Assembly: GCF_010500915.1 (NCBI RefSeq)
Contig: NZ_JAAAWP010000001.1
Span: 310,001 to 374,000 of the forward strand
Direction: 5' to 3'
DNA: 64,000 nt
Source of the DNA: Alteromonas hispanica
Lineage (GTDB): Bacteria > Pseudomonadota > Gammaproteobacteria > Enterobacterales > Alteromonadaceae
Shown: one piece after another, positions 23,869 to 32,641 of the stretch
How positions within the stretch are numbered: the first letter of the stretch is position 1
How the letters are laid out: each line of letters opens with the position of its first letter
Program-made: the position numbers and the translations under genes
The notes under the pieces: generated by a model
Database searches by the model: none
The model's input: only the letters and a program-made list of their open reading frames with translations
Told to the model about the DNA's origin: nothing

Positions 23869-24630
23869 TTAAGCAAGCATACCACCATCAACCACTACTG
23901 TCGTGCCTGTAGTATAACTAGACGCATCAGAAACAAGATATAGCACCGTGCCTGCCATCTCGTCAGGATCTGCCACTCTTCCAAGCGGAATTACCTTAAG
24001 CGCATGTTTTAAAATTTGCTCATTTGTTGTTAGTGCAGATGCAAACTTGGTATCTGTTAAGCCTGGTAGTAAAGCATTAACGCGTATGTTTAAGCTACCG
24101 CATTCTTTAGCAAACGACTTAGTCATACTAATCACTGCTGCTTTGGTAATTGAGTAAATACCCTGCATGTCGCCTGGCGTTACACCATTCACCGATGCGG
24201 TATTTAAAATTACACCGCCGCCCTGCTCTTTCATCATTTTGCCCGCTTCAATAGACATGAAAAAGTAGCCACGAATATTAACATCTACCGTTTTATTGTA
24301 TGCGCCTAAGTCAGTATCGAGTATGTGACCAAAATAGGGGTTTGCAGCAGCGTTGTTTACCAGTATGTCTAGTTTTCCAAAATCTTGCTTAATAGTGGCA
24401 AACGCGTTAGTAATTTGATCCATCTCCCCTACATGGCAAGCTAGTGCAGTCGCCTTGCCACCTGCATCTCGGATAGATGAAGCAACCGCTTCACAGCCAT
24501 CTATTTTTCGGCTTGAAACGATAACATGTGCGCCGTACTGCGCCAGTAAGCGGGCAATAGACTCACCAATACCACGACTTGCACCTGTAACAAGTGCCAC
24601 TTTTCCAGTTAAATCGAACAAATCTTTCAT
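23869..24630 (-). CDS. Short-chain dehydrogenase/reductase (operon gene 4)
   Basis: A 253-residue SDR. Cofactor motif TGASRGIGES, structural NNAA and catalytic Ser-Tyr-Lys (TASVNG, then YSITK) are all present, and the C-terminal VVDGGMLA is typical of the classical family. It is the last gene of a four-gene run (acyl-CoA dehydrogenase, MDR oxidoreductase, SDR, SDR), 52 nt from the previous SDR. In this context it probably oxidises or reduces a hydroxyacyl-CoA or ketone intermediate; the substrate is not determinable. Confidence 0.88.
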   Translation of the reverse strand: MKDLFDLTGKVALVTGASRGIGESIARLLAQYGAHVIVSSRKIDGCEAVASSIRDAGGKATALACHVGEMDQITNAFATIKQDFGKLDILVNNAAANPYFGHILDTDLGAYNKTVDVNIRGYFFMSIEAGKMMKEQGGGVILNTASVNGVTPGDMQGIYSITKAAVISMTKSFAKECGSLNIRVNALLPGLTDTKFASALTTNEQILKHALKVIPLGRVADPDEMAGTVLYLVSDASSYTTGTTVVVDGGMLA

Positions 24631-24682
24631 TGTTATAATCCTTATTTTTACATTCTGTGCTGTATTTTTTCTGTATTAATTT

Positions 24683-25450
24683 TTAAGCCAACATACCGCC
24701 ATCAAGCACAACAGATTGACCGGTCATAAACGAAGACTCTTCGCTACACAACCATGCAATAGCATTGGCTATTTCTTCAGGCTTGCCTAAACGTTTCATT
24801 GGGTTAGCGCCAACCAAGCCTTTCTGGCCACGTTCATCTAACTTTGACAACACCCCTTGCACCATAGGTGTATCAACAAAACTTGGGCACACCGCGTTAA
24901 TGCGAATATTCGCTCTTGCATATTCCACCGCCGCAGATTTAGTAAGACCGATGACACCATGTTTTGACGCACTGTAGGCACTGATCATAGGTGCAGAGCG
25001 CAGGCCTGCCACCGAAGCAATATTAATTATATGACCGCCACCATTTGCACTCATGTGTTTAAGTGCATTCTTCATGCAGTACCATACACCGGCAAGGTTT
25101 ACCTGAATGTTTTTCATAAACATAGCGTCGTCCACTTCGGTAAGCGGTGCTGGAAAGTGGTCAATACCTGCATTGTTAATAACTACATCTACTTTTTCTT
25201 GATGGGAATATGCAGTATCGAACATGGCTTTCACTTGTTCTGGGTCTGTCACATCAACCGCAACCGAATATGCTTTACCACCTGCATTGGTTAACGTCTC
25301 AACAAGTGCTTTAGCGTTTTCTTCATTTAAGTCTGCGACACCAACCAGTGCACCGCGCTCACACAGCACTTTTGCAGATGCTGCACCTATGCCGGAGCCA
25401 CCGCCAGTGATGAGAATATGCTTACCTTGTACATTAGCCGCTACGTTCAT
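24683..25450 (-). CDS. Short-chain dehydrogenase/reductase, hydroxyacyl-CoA or hydroxybutyrate type (operon gene 3)
   Basis: A 255-residue SDR with TGGGSGIGAAS, NNAGIDHFPAPL and catalytic Ser/Tyr/Lys (IASVAGLRSAPMISAYSASK). The helix-rich C-terminus (VLDGGMLA) is again classical. Sequence habit resembles 3-hydroxyacyl-CoA or 3-hydroxybutyrate dehydrogenases, which would suit a neighbouring acyl-CoA dehydrogenase. It overlaps the upstream MDR oxidoreductase gene by 4 nt (ATGA), a sign of translational coupling. Confidence 0.88.
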   Translation of the reverse strand: MNVAANVQGKHILITGGGSGIGAASAKVLCERGALVGVADLNEENAKALVETLTNAGGKAYSVAVDVTDPEQVKAMFDTAYSHQEKVDVVINNAGIDHFPAPLTEVDDAMFMKNIQVNLAGVWYCMKNALKHMSANGGGHIINIASVAGLRSAPMISAYSASKHGVIGLTKSAAVEYARANIRINAVCPSFVDTPMVQGVLSKLDERGQKGLVGANPMKRLGKPEEIANAIAWLCSEESSFMTGQSVVLDGGMLA

Positions 25451-26454
25451 GCGTTGTGCTCCACTTTTAATACGAGTTTTCCGAAGTTCTCTCCCTTAAA
25501 CAGCATCATTAATGTGTCAGGGAAGTTTTCTAAACCTACTTCAACGTGCTCCTTTGCCTTAAGCTTTCCTTCGCCTATCCACGTTGCCATGTCTTTCGCT
25601 GCCATTGGGTACTCTTTTACATTATCGAATACCACAATTCCCTCCATGCGAGCTCTGTTAACAAGCAGTGACAAGTAGTTCGAAGGGCCTTTTACTGGTG
25701 TGGTATTGTTGTATTGACTGATTGCACCGCAAATAACTATGCGTGCACGAATGTTAATACGAGTTAGCACCACATCGAGAATGTCGCCCCCCACATTATC
25801 AAAGTACACATCAATGCCTTTGGGGCATGCCGCTTTTAAGGCTTTGGGTAAATCATCGGCTTTGTAATCTACCGCAGCATCAAAACCTAATTCGTTAGTT
25901 AGGTAATCGCATTTGTCTTTTCCACCTGCTATCCCAACAACGCGACAGCCTTTTATTTTGGCGATTTGTCCAACCACAGTACCTACTGCACCTGCTGCGC
26001 CAGAAACAACAACGGTTTCGCCCGGTTGAGGAAGTCCTGTTTTTAACAATCCGAAGTAAGCCGTCATTCCCGGCATGCCTAATACGCCCAAATAGCGTTC
26101 AAGTGGTGCTAAGTTAGGATCAACTTTATGCACGCCCTCTTCGCTTACCACTGCGTACTCTTGCACGCCGAAATGGCCGTAAACGTGGTCACCCACTGCA
26201 AATTGAGAAGATTTTGATTCGATAACCTCCCCTACAGTACCGGCGCGCATTACTTCACCAATTTGAACTGGCTCAATATAGCTTTTACCGTCATTCATCC
26301 AGCCACGCATGGCAGGGTCTAACGAAATATATTTTATTTTTACCGCTATTTGACCTTGCTCTACAACGGGCAAAGTGACCGTTGCAAAATGCCAATTCTC
26401 ACTGGTTGGCTCGCCAACCGGACGTTTGGCCAACTGCCATTGTTTATATTCCAT
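25447..26454 (-). CDS. NADP-dependent MDR oxidoreductase (PTGR/CurA-like)
   Basis: A 335-residue zinc-free medium-chain reductase. It begins YKQWQLAKRPVGEP, the usual start of the leukotriene B4 dehydrogenase/CurA branch. SLDPAMRGWM, GVLGMPGMTAYFGLL and the nucleotide-binding GAAGAVGTVVGQIAK follow. These enzymes reduce activated C=C bonds of enones with NADPH. It lies 66 nt downstream of the acyl-CoA dehydrogenase gene and overlaps the next SDR by 4 nt, within one operon. Confidence 0.9.
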   Translation of the reverse strand: MEYKQWQLAKRPVGEPTSENWHFATVTLPVVEQGQIAVKIKYISLDPAMRGWMNDGKSYIEPVQIGEVMRAGTVGEVIESKSSQFAVGDHVYGHFGVQEYAVVSEEGVHKVDPNLAPLERYLGVLGMPGMTAYFGLLKTGLPQPGETVVVSGAAGAVGTVVGQIAKIKGCRVVGIAGGKDKCDYLTNELGFDAAVDYKADDLPKALKAACPKGIDVYFDNVGGDILDVVLTRINIRARIVICGAISQYNNTTPVKGPSNYLSLLVNRARMEGIVVFDNVKEYPMAAKDMATWIGEGKLKAKEHVEVGLENFPDTLMMLFKGENFGKLVLKVEHNA

Positions 26455-26520
26455 AAATTTGTTCTCTTTTGTGAATTACGTTTTCTCGACCTACTAAGCG
26501 GTGGAGCTAAGGCCACAGCC

Positions 26521-28323
26521 CTAAAAATAGGACGCTTTTACGCTGTCGCACGTTGTATCTTGAGACGACAATACTTCGATGTCTCTTTGGACTAACGGTA
26601 ATTCCCAGTTAAGAAAATACTCGGCTGCCGCAAGTTTACCTTCATAAAAGTCGACATCCTGCCCTGTTGCTCCTTGAACCAGAGCTTGCTCGGCAACATT
26701 AGCCTGACGTAACCATATCCAACTCACCACACAGCTAGAGAACACATTAAGGAAACAGCTTGCGTTAGTTAAAAGCACACTCTGTTTGTCTGAACGTAAA
26801 TCTGCCCCCGCCTGCTGAATAAGTGCACCCAATTTGTCTAAATAGGGCTTAAGTTTGCCCGCGAGAGCCTGTGCACGAGGAGTCTCAGCCCGCTTCATGT
26901 CTGCAGTAACTCGTGCAAATAGTGCTTGAAGCCCTTTGCCGTCGTGTTGCCACAGCTTTCTACCAAGTAGATCGAGCGCCTGAATGCCGTTTGTCCCCTC
27001 GTGGATTGGGTTAAGGCGGTTATCGCGCCAGCATTGCTCAACAGGATACTCTCGGGTGTAGCCCGCTCCACCAAGCACTTGAATAGCAAGATCATTGGCT
27101 TTTGGTCCAAATTCAGATGGCCACGCTTTAAATACAGGTGTTAATAAATCGAGTAATTGAGACAACTCTGTGCGCTTATCTTTATCTTGTTCGGTTTCCA
27201 TCTCATCAATCAGCATGCTGCCGTATAAACATAGCGACATGCCACCTTCACAATAAGATTTTTGCGCAAGCAGCATACGACGCACATCGCCATGATTGAT
27301 TATAGGTGTAGGGTCGTCCTCTGGAGCAAGGTTTGGTGCTGCTCTGCCTTGAGTTCTATCTTTTGCGTAGTCTAGCGAGTAGCGATATCCTCTATAGCCA
27401 ATCATAGCAGCGCCATAACCCACACCAATTCGCGCTTCGTTCATCATCATAAACATGTAACGTAAACCTTGGTGCGGCTCGCCGATAAGGTAACCGTGAC
27501 AATCGTCGTTGTCGCCAAAGGTAAGCGCCGTTGATGTAGTACCGCGATAACCCATTTTGTGAATTAGGCCAGCGAGTGACACATCGTTTCGCTCACTCGG
27601 GTTGCCTTCTGCGTCTAATCGGAACTTTGGCACTGCAATTAGTGATATCCCTTTAACGCCGGCTGGGCCACCAGGAATTTTTGCTAGTACCAAATGTACA
27701 ATGTTGTCTGAAAGCTCGTGTTCGCCACCAGAAATATAAATTTTACTGCCCTTTACACGATAGGTACCATCTTCCTGTGGCTTGGCTGTGGTGCGAATAT
27801 CGGCTAGTGCAGAGCCTGCATGGGGCTCGGTTAATGCCATTGTGCCGGTAAAGTCACCGGTAAGCATTTTAGGCAAAAACGCATTTTTGATATCGTCAGA
27901 AGCGAAGTGCTTTATCACGTTTGCCGCTGCGGCAGTTAAAAATGGATAGGATGTTGTAGATGGGTTTGCAGCAAGAAAATAGCCCGCACAGGCGTTCATT
28001 ACGGTAACGGGTAATTGCATGCCGCCATCTTCATAGTCAAAGTGTCCAGCAATAAAGCCCGACTCGCGATAGGTATCAAAAGCAACTTTAACATCGTCAA
28101 TCATGGTCACTTTTTTACCGTCGAAGGTAGGCTCATTTTTATCGGCAAGCGCGTTATGCGGTAAGAAAAGTTCTTCTGCCATTTTTTCTGCCATATCGAC
28201 AACAGCATTGAATGTCTCAACGTTATGATCTTCAAAGCGCGGCTTTGAGCAAAGTGCTTCTGTGTCTAGCACTTCGTATAACTGAAATTGCATTTCTCTG
28301 CGGGGAATAATTTGATCGGCCAT
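26521..28323 (-). CDS. Acyl-CoA dehydrogenase, long form (about 600 aa)
   Basis: A 600-residue flavoenzyme with N-terminal, middle and C-terminal acyl-CoA dehydrogenase domains plus an extra C-terminal domain. FAD/substrate segments MALTEPHAGSALADI and the catalytic Glu segment NPIHEGTNGIQALDLLGRKL are visible. The ~600-residue class includes FadE-like enzymes and 3-(methylthio)propionyl-CoA dehydrogenase (DmdC), so a DMSP-related role is possible but not shown. Electrons would leave through ETF (etfBA at 40-41.7 kb). Start ATG at 28323 has GTGGAG 7-8 nt upstream. First gene of the operon. Confidence 0.9.
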   Translation of the reverse strand: MADQIIPRREMQFQLYEVLDTEALCSKPRFEDHNVETFNAVVDMAEKMAEELFLPHNALADKNEPTFDGKKVTMIDDVKVAFDTYRESGFIAGHFDYEDGGMQLPVTVMNACAGYFLAANPSTTSYPFLTAAAANVIKHFASDDIKNAFLPKMLTGDFTGTMALTEPHAGSALADIRTTAKPQEDGTYRVKGSKIYISGGEHELSDNIVHLVLAKIPGGPAGVKGISLIAVPKFRLDAEGNPSERNDVSLAGLIHKMGYRGTTSTALTFGDNDDCHGYLIGEPHQGLRYMFMMMNEARIGVGYGAAMIGYRGYRYSLDYAKDRTQGRAAPNLAPEDDPTPIINHGDVRRMLLAQKSYCEGGMSLCLYGSMLIDEMETEQDKDKRTELSQLLDLLTPVFKAWPSEFGPKANDLAIQVLGGAGYTREYPVEQCWRDNRLNPIHEGTNGIQALDLLGRKLWQHDGKGLQALFARVTADMKRAETPRAQALAGKLKPYLDKLGALIQQAGADLRSDKQSVLLTNASCFLNVFSSCVVSWIWLRQANVAEQALVQGATGQDVDFYEGKLAAAEYFLNWELPLVQRDIEVLSSQDTTCDSVKASYF

Positions 28324-28352
28324 GTTCGTCTCCACGAATAATTGTTAATGCA

Positions 28353-28407
28353 TTGTGTCATATTCGTTATCATGCCATTATTGTCATTATTGTCATTAAT
28401 GACACAA
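28353..28407. promoter_or_regulatory. Candidate operators between the acyl-CoA dehydrogenase operon and the GlxA regulator
   Basis: TTGTGTCAT (28353-28361) is repeated as its exact inverse ATGACACAA (28399-28407). Two tandem ATTGTCATT copies sit at 28380-28397. All fall in the 146-bp gap between divergent genes, where an AraC-family regulator would be expected to bind. Confidence 0.5.
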
Positions 28408-28469
28408 TAATGGTCATAACTGCCATCAATCATCAAAACTAATTTGATAACATAAGCTGTATTATTTAC

Positions 28470-29459
28470 ATGAATGAAGCTCCCTTTACTGTCACCGTTT
28501 TTGGATTTAATCAGGCGCTCGCATCTGCCATCACAGGAGCTTTAGATGTATTTGCATTTGCAGGTATTAGTTGGCAGCGAATTCATAACCTGCCTACGTC
28601 TCAGAAATTTAAAGTGCAACTGGCCAGTGCTCATGGCCTTCCCTTTCACTGTTCTAACCAACTTACCCTTACGCCAAACATTGCCATTGAAGATGTCAGT
28701 CACACAGATATCCTCCTAATTCCAACCATTGGAGGTGATATCGACACTGTCCTAAGCGAAAATCAATCGCAGTTAGTTCATATAAAAAGATTGCAGAAAG
28801 TGGGGGCAGATATTGCCGCCAATTGTACCGGAACGTTTTTGCTTGCAGAGTCAGGTTTACTCGATAATAAAGTCGCTACTACACATTGGGGCTATGCAGA
28901 TAAATTCTCACAACGCTATCATCAAATAGATCTGCAACCGGATAAAATGGTAACCGAACAAGATAATATCTATTGTGCAGGTGGCGGTATGGCTTGGATA
29001 GATCTCGCTGTTTTGCTAATAGAACGTTACTGTGGTCATCAAATTGCCAGTGATACCGCAAAATCACACGTGCTCGATTTTTCAAGAACCAATCAGACAG
29101 CGTATGCAAGCAGCCGGCAGCGACATTTTCATTCAGATAAAGATATTATGGCAGTGCAGTCGTTCATAGAAGAAAATCTTTCTTACAGCATTACGGTAAA
29201 CACCCTTGCGACAACCCATAATATGACTGAGCGCACGCTGAACAGACGTTTTAAACAAGCCTGTGGCACAACTCCAATACAGTATTTACAAGCCTTGCGT
29301 ATAGAACAAGCCCGCAAATTATTGGAGACAACAGCTTTTTCAATAGAAAAAATCATTAACGCCGTGGGATACGAGGATTTGAGTTCGTTCACCCGATTAT
29401 TCAAAAAAATAACAGGACTTTCTCCTTCTCAATACAGAACAAAATTCAAACGAAATTGA
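28470..29459 (+). CDS. GlxA/AraC-family transcriptional regulator with DJ-1/PfpI domain
   Basis: A 329-residue regulator. Residues about 5-170 are a DJ-1/PfpI-like amidotransferase-type domain, with the elbow segment ANCTGTFLLAESGLLD, where Cys is the usual nucleophile position. Residues about 230-325 are a double helix-turn-helix AraC domain ending ITGLSPSQYRTKF. Proteins of this type sense small amines or acids. It is divergent from, and so probably controls, the acyl-CoA dehydrogenase/MDR/SDR operon. Confidence 0.9.
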   Translation: MNEAPFTVTVFGFNQALASAITGALDVFAFAGISWQRIHNLPTSQKFKVQLASAHGLPFHCSNQLTLTPNIAIEDVSHTDILLIPTIGGDIDTVLSENQSQLVHIKRLQKVGADIAANCTGTFLLAESGLLDNKVATTHWGYADKFSQRYHQIDLQPDKMVTEQDNIYCAGGGMAWIDLAVLLIERYCGHQIASDTAKSHVLDFSRTNQTAYASSRQRHFHSDKDIMAVQSFIEENLSYSITVNTLATTHNMTERTLNRRFKQACGTTPIQYLQALRIEQARKLLETTAFSIEKIINAVGYEDLSSFTRLFKKITGLSPSQYRTKFKRN

Positions 29460-29622
29460 TGTTTTTCTTACCCCTTCGATTTTCGTAAATTCTTCAAAAA
29501 AACGTCAAAAACTACAGCATTGTCCCATAAATTTAGGTAAACTGCCGCCCGCTGCGCATTTCAAAAAAAACAATAAGCGCACAACACTACAAAGTAACTG
29601 ACACAATCATCTTGGTGAAAAC

Positions 29623-31917
29623 ATGAGTTCATATAAAATCGCTTCATTGGCGTTAGCGGTAAGCGCTGCTTTTAGTACGTCTGCACTTAGTCAAGAAACT
29701 ACAACGACCGAAAAGAAAGAATCAGCACTTGAAAAAATCACTGTAACGGCACAAAAGCGTACGCAGTCTATTCAGGAAGTTCCTATTTCCGTTGCTACAT
29801 TAAGCGGCGAGAAGTTCGAGAGCATTTTCTCAGGCGGCGAAGATATTCTTGCACTAGCTGTTCGCGTTCCGGGTCTTTACGCTGAATCATCAAATGGTCG
29901 CGTAGCACCACGTTTTTATATTCGTGGTTTAGGTAACACCGACTTCGACCTTGCCGCTTCACAACCTGTTTCTATTATCATGGACGAAGTGGTAATGGAA
30001 AACGTGGTTCTTAAAAGCTTCCCACTTTTTGACGTTCAACAAGTAGAAGTACTCCGCGGTCCACAAGGCACACTGTTCGGTCGTAACACCACTGCAGGTA
30101 TTATTAAATTTGACACTGTTAAGCCTACTCAAGACCTTGAAGGTTATGCCAAAGCAGGCTTCGGCTCTTTTGGTACAATGAACTTTGAGGGTGCTATCAG
30201 CGGAGGTTTAACCGACGACCTTTCTGCTCGGTTATCTGTATTGTCGCAAGACCGCGATGACTACATTGATAACGCATTCACGGGCGAAGATGATGCAATT
30301 GGTGGCTATGACGAAAAAGCATACCGCTTACAGCTTCTTTGGGAACCGTCTGCAGACTTTTCAGCACTTCTTAACGTGCATGGTCGCGACCTTGAAGGTA
30401 CAGCGTCTATTTTCCGCGCTAACGTTTTCGATAAAGGTAGCAACGACTTAAACGCTAACTACGATCGTGAAACTGTATTCTATGACGGTGACCTTGAAGG
30501 TGACGGCATCGATAACAACCCACAAGCATATGAAGGTTTTGGTACATCACTTAAACTTGAATATGACATGGACACAGTGACGTTCACCTCTATTTCTGCA
30601 TTAGAAACAGCAGAAGGTTCAAGCCTTGGTGACATTGATGGTGGCTTTTTCATAGATACAAATTTTGACGGAGTAGCTGAAGAAACTGGACCAGGGTTTA
30701 TCCCATTCTCTGCGGTAACTAAAGACGAGCTGAACGACCTTGAGCAATACACGCAAGAGTTCCGTATCGCTAGTAACACTAACGACCCTATGAACTGGCA
30801 ACTAGGTGCGTTCTATTACGATGCATCTTTTAACGTTACCAGTATCGATGGCTATTTCGGCGCCACCACGGTTTTCCACGAAAACCAAACCTGGGCACTA
30901 TTTGGTCAAAGTTCTTACCAAGTAAACGAAAAGCTAAATGTTACCGCTGGCATTCGCTACACGCACGACTCTAAGAGTCTTGCTGTGGGCGAGCAAAACG
31001 TAAACGGATTTGCATTAGTTACAGGTGATGCATTGATTCAAGATTACGACGATATCAATGTAAGTGATGGCCAAGCGAGCTACGAGCTAAGCGCAAACTA
31101 CCGTATTACTGACGACATGTCTGTTTTCGCACGTTATGCCAACGGCTTTAGAGCTCAAACTATTCAAGCTCGTGACGTAGCATTTGAAGCCTCACCTTCT
31201 GTGGCAGACGCTGAAACCATTAATTCATTCGAAATTGGTTTTAAGTCTGACCTACTTGATGACTCTTTGCGCTTAAACGCGGCTGCTTTCTACTACACAG
31301 TTGACGATATGCAGTTCTCTGCTATCGGTGGTGGAAATAACTTCACTGCACTAGTAAACGCAGACCAAGGTGAAGCGTATGGTTTTGAAGTTGATGCGCA
31401 ATGGCTTGCTACTGATGAGCTTAGCTTCACAGCAGGTTATAGCTACAATCACACAGAAATTAAAGACGACTCTCTAACTATTTCGCCTTGCGGCACTAAC
31501 CCAGGCTTTGGTTCAACAGGTAACTGTACAGTGACCGACCCACGTCCTGATGGTTTTGTTGCGTCTATTGATGGCAATCCGTTCCCACAGGCGCCAGAGT
31601 CAATCTTTAACTTCACTGCTCGCTACACCATTCCTATGGGCGACGACGGTGAGTTCTTCGTATTTACTGACTGGGCATTCCAAGGTGAAACCAACATCTT
31701 CTTATACGAAGCCGTTGAGTTTACTACCGACAATAACTTTGAAGGTGGCTTACGCGTAGGTTACGAAAACTTCGCTCATAACTACACAGTAGCCCTATTT
31801 GGTCGCAACATTACTGACGAAGATAACGTTAAAGGCGCTATCGACTTCAATAACCTGACCGGTATTGTTAACCAGCCTCGCATCTGGGGTGTAGAGTTTA
31901 AATACACGTATTACTAA
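29623..31917 (+). CDS. TonB-dependent outer-membrane receptor
   Basis: A 764-residue outer-membrane transporter. Signal peptide 1-23 is followed by the plug (EKITVTAQKRTQSIQEVPIS, a TonB-box-like region, then VEVLRGPQGTLFGRNTTAG) and a 22-strand barrel. The QKRTQSIQEVPISV start places it with receptors common in Alteromonadales and Sphingomonadales, which import plant, lipid or siderophore substrates; the ligand is not readable. It ends with an aromatic (YTYY), compatible with barrel insertion. Terminator downstream at 31967. Confidence 0.93.
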   Translation: MSSYKIASLALAVSAAFSTSALSQETTTTEKKESALEKITVTAQKRTQSIQEVPISVATLSGEKFESIFSGGEDILALAVRVPGLYAESSNGRVAPRFYIRGLGNTDFDLAASQPVSIIMDEVVMENVVLKSFPLFDVQQVEVLRGPQGTLFGRNTTAGIIKFDTVKPTQDLEGYAKAGFGSFGTMNFEGAISGGLTDDLSARLSVLSQDRDDYIDNAFTGEDDAIGGYDEKAYRLQLLWEPSADFSALLNVHGRDLEGTASIFRANVFDKGSNDLNANYDRETVFYDGDLEGDGIDNNPQAYEGFGTSLKLEYDMDTVTFTSISALETAEGSSLGDIDGGFFIDTNFDGVAEETGPGFIPFSAVTKDELNDLEQYTQEFRIASNTNDPMNWQLGAFYYDASFNVTSIDGYFGATTVFHENQTWALFGQSSYQVNEKLNVTAGIRYTHDSKSLAVGEQNVNGFALVTGDALIQDYDDINVSDGQASYELSANYRITDDMSVFARYANGFRAQTIQARDVAFEASPSVADAETINSFEIGFKSDLLDDSLRLNAAAFYYTVDDMQFSAIGGGNNFTALVNADQGEAYGFEVDAQWLATDELSFTAGYSYNHTEIKDDSLTISPCGTNPGFGSTGNCTVTDPRPDGFVASIDGNPFPQAPESIFNFTARYTIPMGDDGEFFVFTDWAFQGETNIFLYEAVEFTTDNNFEGGLRVGYENFAHNYTVALFGRNITDEDNVKGAIDFNNLTGIVNQPRIWGVEFKYTYY

Positions 31918-31928
31918 GCCATTTATTA

Positions 31929-31960
31929 ACAAATAGCTTTTGTAACAAATAGCTTTTGTA
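31929..31960. repeat. Perfect 16-bp tandem duplication
   Basis: ACAAATAGCTTTTGTA occurs twice in a row with no mismatch, 11 bp after the TonB receptor stop and just before its terminator. It is probably a recent slippage event. Confidence 0.8.
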
Positions 31961-31966
31961 TTAAAT

Positions 31967-31998
31967 AAAAACGGTAGCCAGTTGGCTACCGTTTTTTT
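31967..31998 (+). terminator. Intrinsic terminator of the TonB receptor gene
   Basis: A 10-bp stem ACGGTAGCCA / TGGCTACCGT with a 2-nt apparent loop, flanked by A and T runs. Confidence 0.88.
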
Positions 31999-32045
31999 AT
32001 GTGGCGTTAAAATACTGGGCGGTTGTAATAGCAATAGTGCCAAGC

Positions 32046-32402
32046 TTATGCCGCTAGCTGAATGTCTTGTTTACTTCGTTTTACTAACTGCTCTAACTTT
32101 CTGCATACCTTTACCCAACGCGCAACGCGTTGGTAGTAAACCTGCTCTATCAAATTACCCTTTTCATCAAACAAAAAACTTGCCAGCTTTCCCTTATGCG
32201 AGGGCAAATAGAAGTGGTGCACACTGAAGAATTGAGATAAAGGAGCATAGGCCACCTTTTGGTACATACAAAAAGGAAGGTTGTTTGCGCGCTCATCGCC
32301 GCCGGTTAACCTTACCCGCCGTTGGAACTCGTTCACTCCTGGAGTAGATAAAATACCGTACTTTGCAATGAGTTGATCAACCGACTTATTACCTGTTTGC
32401 AT
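32046..32402 (-). CDS. Hypothetical protein (118 aa)
   Basis: A 118-residue basic protein of no family I recognise. Visible features are SVDQLIAKYGILSTPGVNEF, MYQKVAYAPLSQFFSVHHFY and a Lys/Arg-rich C-terminal helix (KVCRKLEQLVKRSKQD). No membrane helices or signal. It has a good ribosome-binding stretch (TAGGAGAGA) before the ATG, codon use like its neighbours, and a single-gene context between a TonB receptor and a prolyl oligopeptidase, so it is likely real. Confidence 0.65.
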   Translation of the reverse strand: MQTGNKSVDQLIAKYGILSTPGVNEFQRRVRLTGGDERANNLPFCMYQKVAYAPLSQFFSVHHFYLPSHKGKLASFLFDEKGNLIEQVYYQRVARWVKVCRKLEQLVKRSKQDIQLAA

Positions 32403-32520
32403 ATATTCTCTCCTAGCAGTTTGCGCTTCTTAAACTTGAACCACCGCTTACTGACAAATTTTTTTATAATCGAGCATTATCACCAAATTGACTCGAATTA
32501 TTTTAAACCACACTGTTTAT

Positions 32521-32547
32521 TTGAACAGTATAATACTGTTTGTTCAA
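32521..32547. promoter_or_regulatory. Inverted repeat TTGAACAGTAT...ATACTGTTTGTTCAA
   Basis: A 27-bp nearly perfect inverted repeat in the promoter-side gap of the hypothetical gene, directly next to the prolyl oligopeptidase terminator. It may be a repressor site. It is not a LexA box, since the CTGT/ACAG order is reversed. Confidence 0.35.
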
Positions 32548-32555
32548 AATGCAAA

Positions 32556-32585
32556 CAAAAAAGCCGCTTTTAAAAAGCGGCTTTT
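32556..32585. terminator. Intrinsic terminator for the prolyl oligopeptidase gene
   Basis: Stem AAAGCCGCTTTT / AAAAGCGGCTTT, with A and T runs on both sides; usable on either strand. Confidence 0.8.
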
Positions 32586-32641
32586 ATTACGTTAAATTTT
32601 TACAAGCGGTATCTCACCCTGCATTTTTTGATGCGTTAAAC

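Noticed and set aside
24765-25678. Plus-strand ORFs inside the SDR/MDR genes
   Set aside because: Antisense shadows of well-supported minus-strand enzymes.
32521-32547. LexA box
   Set aside because: The inverted repeat has ACAG before CTGT, the reverse of the CTGT-N8-ACAG order.
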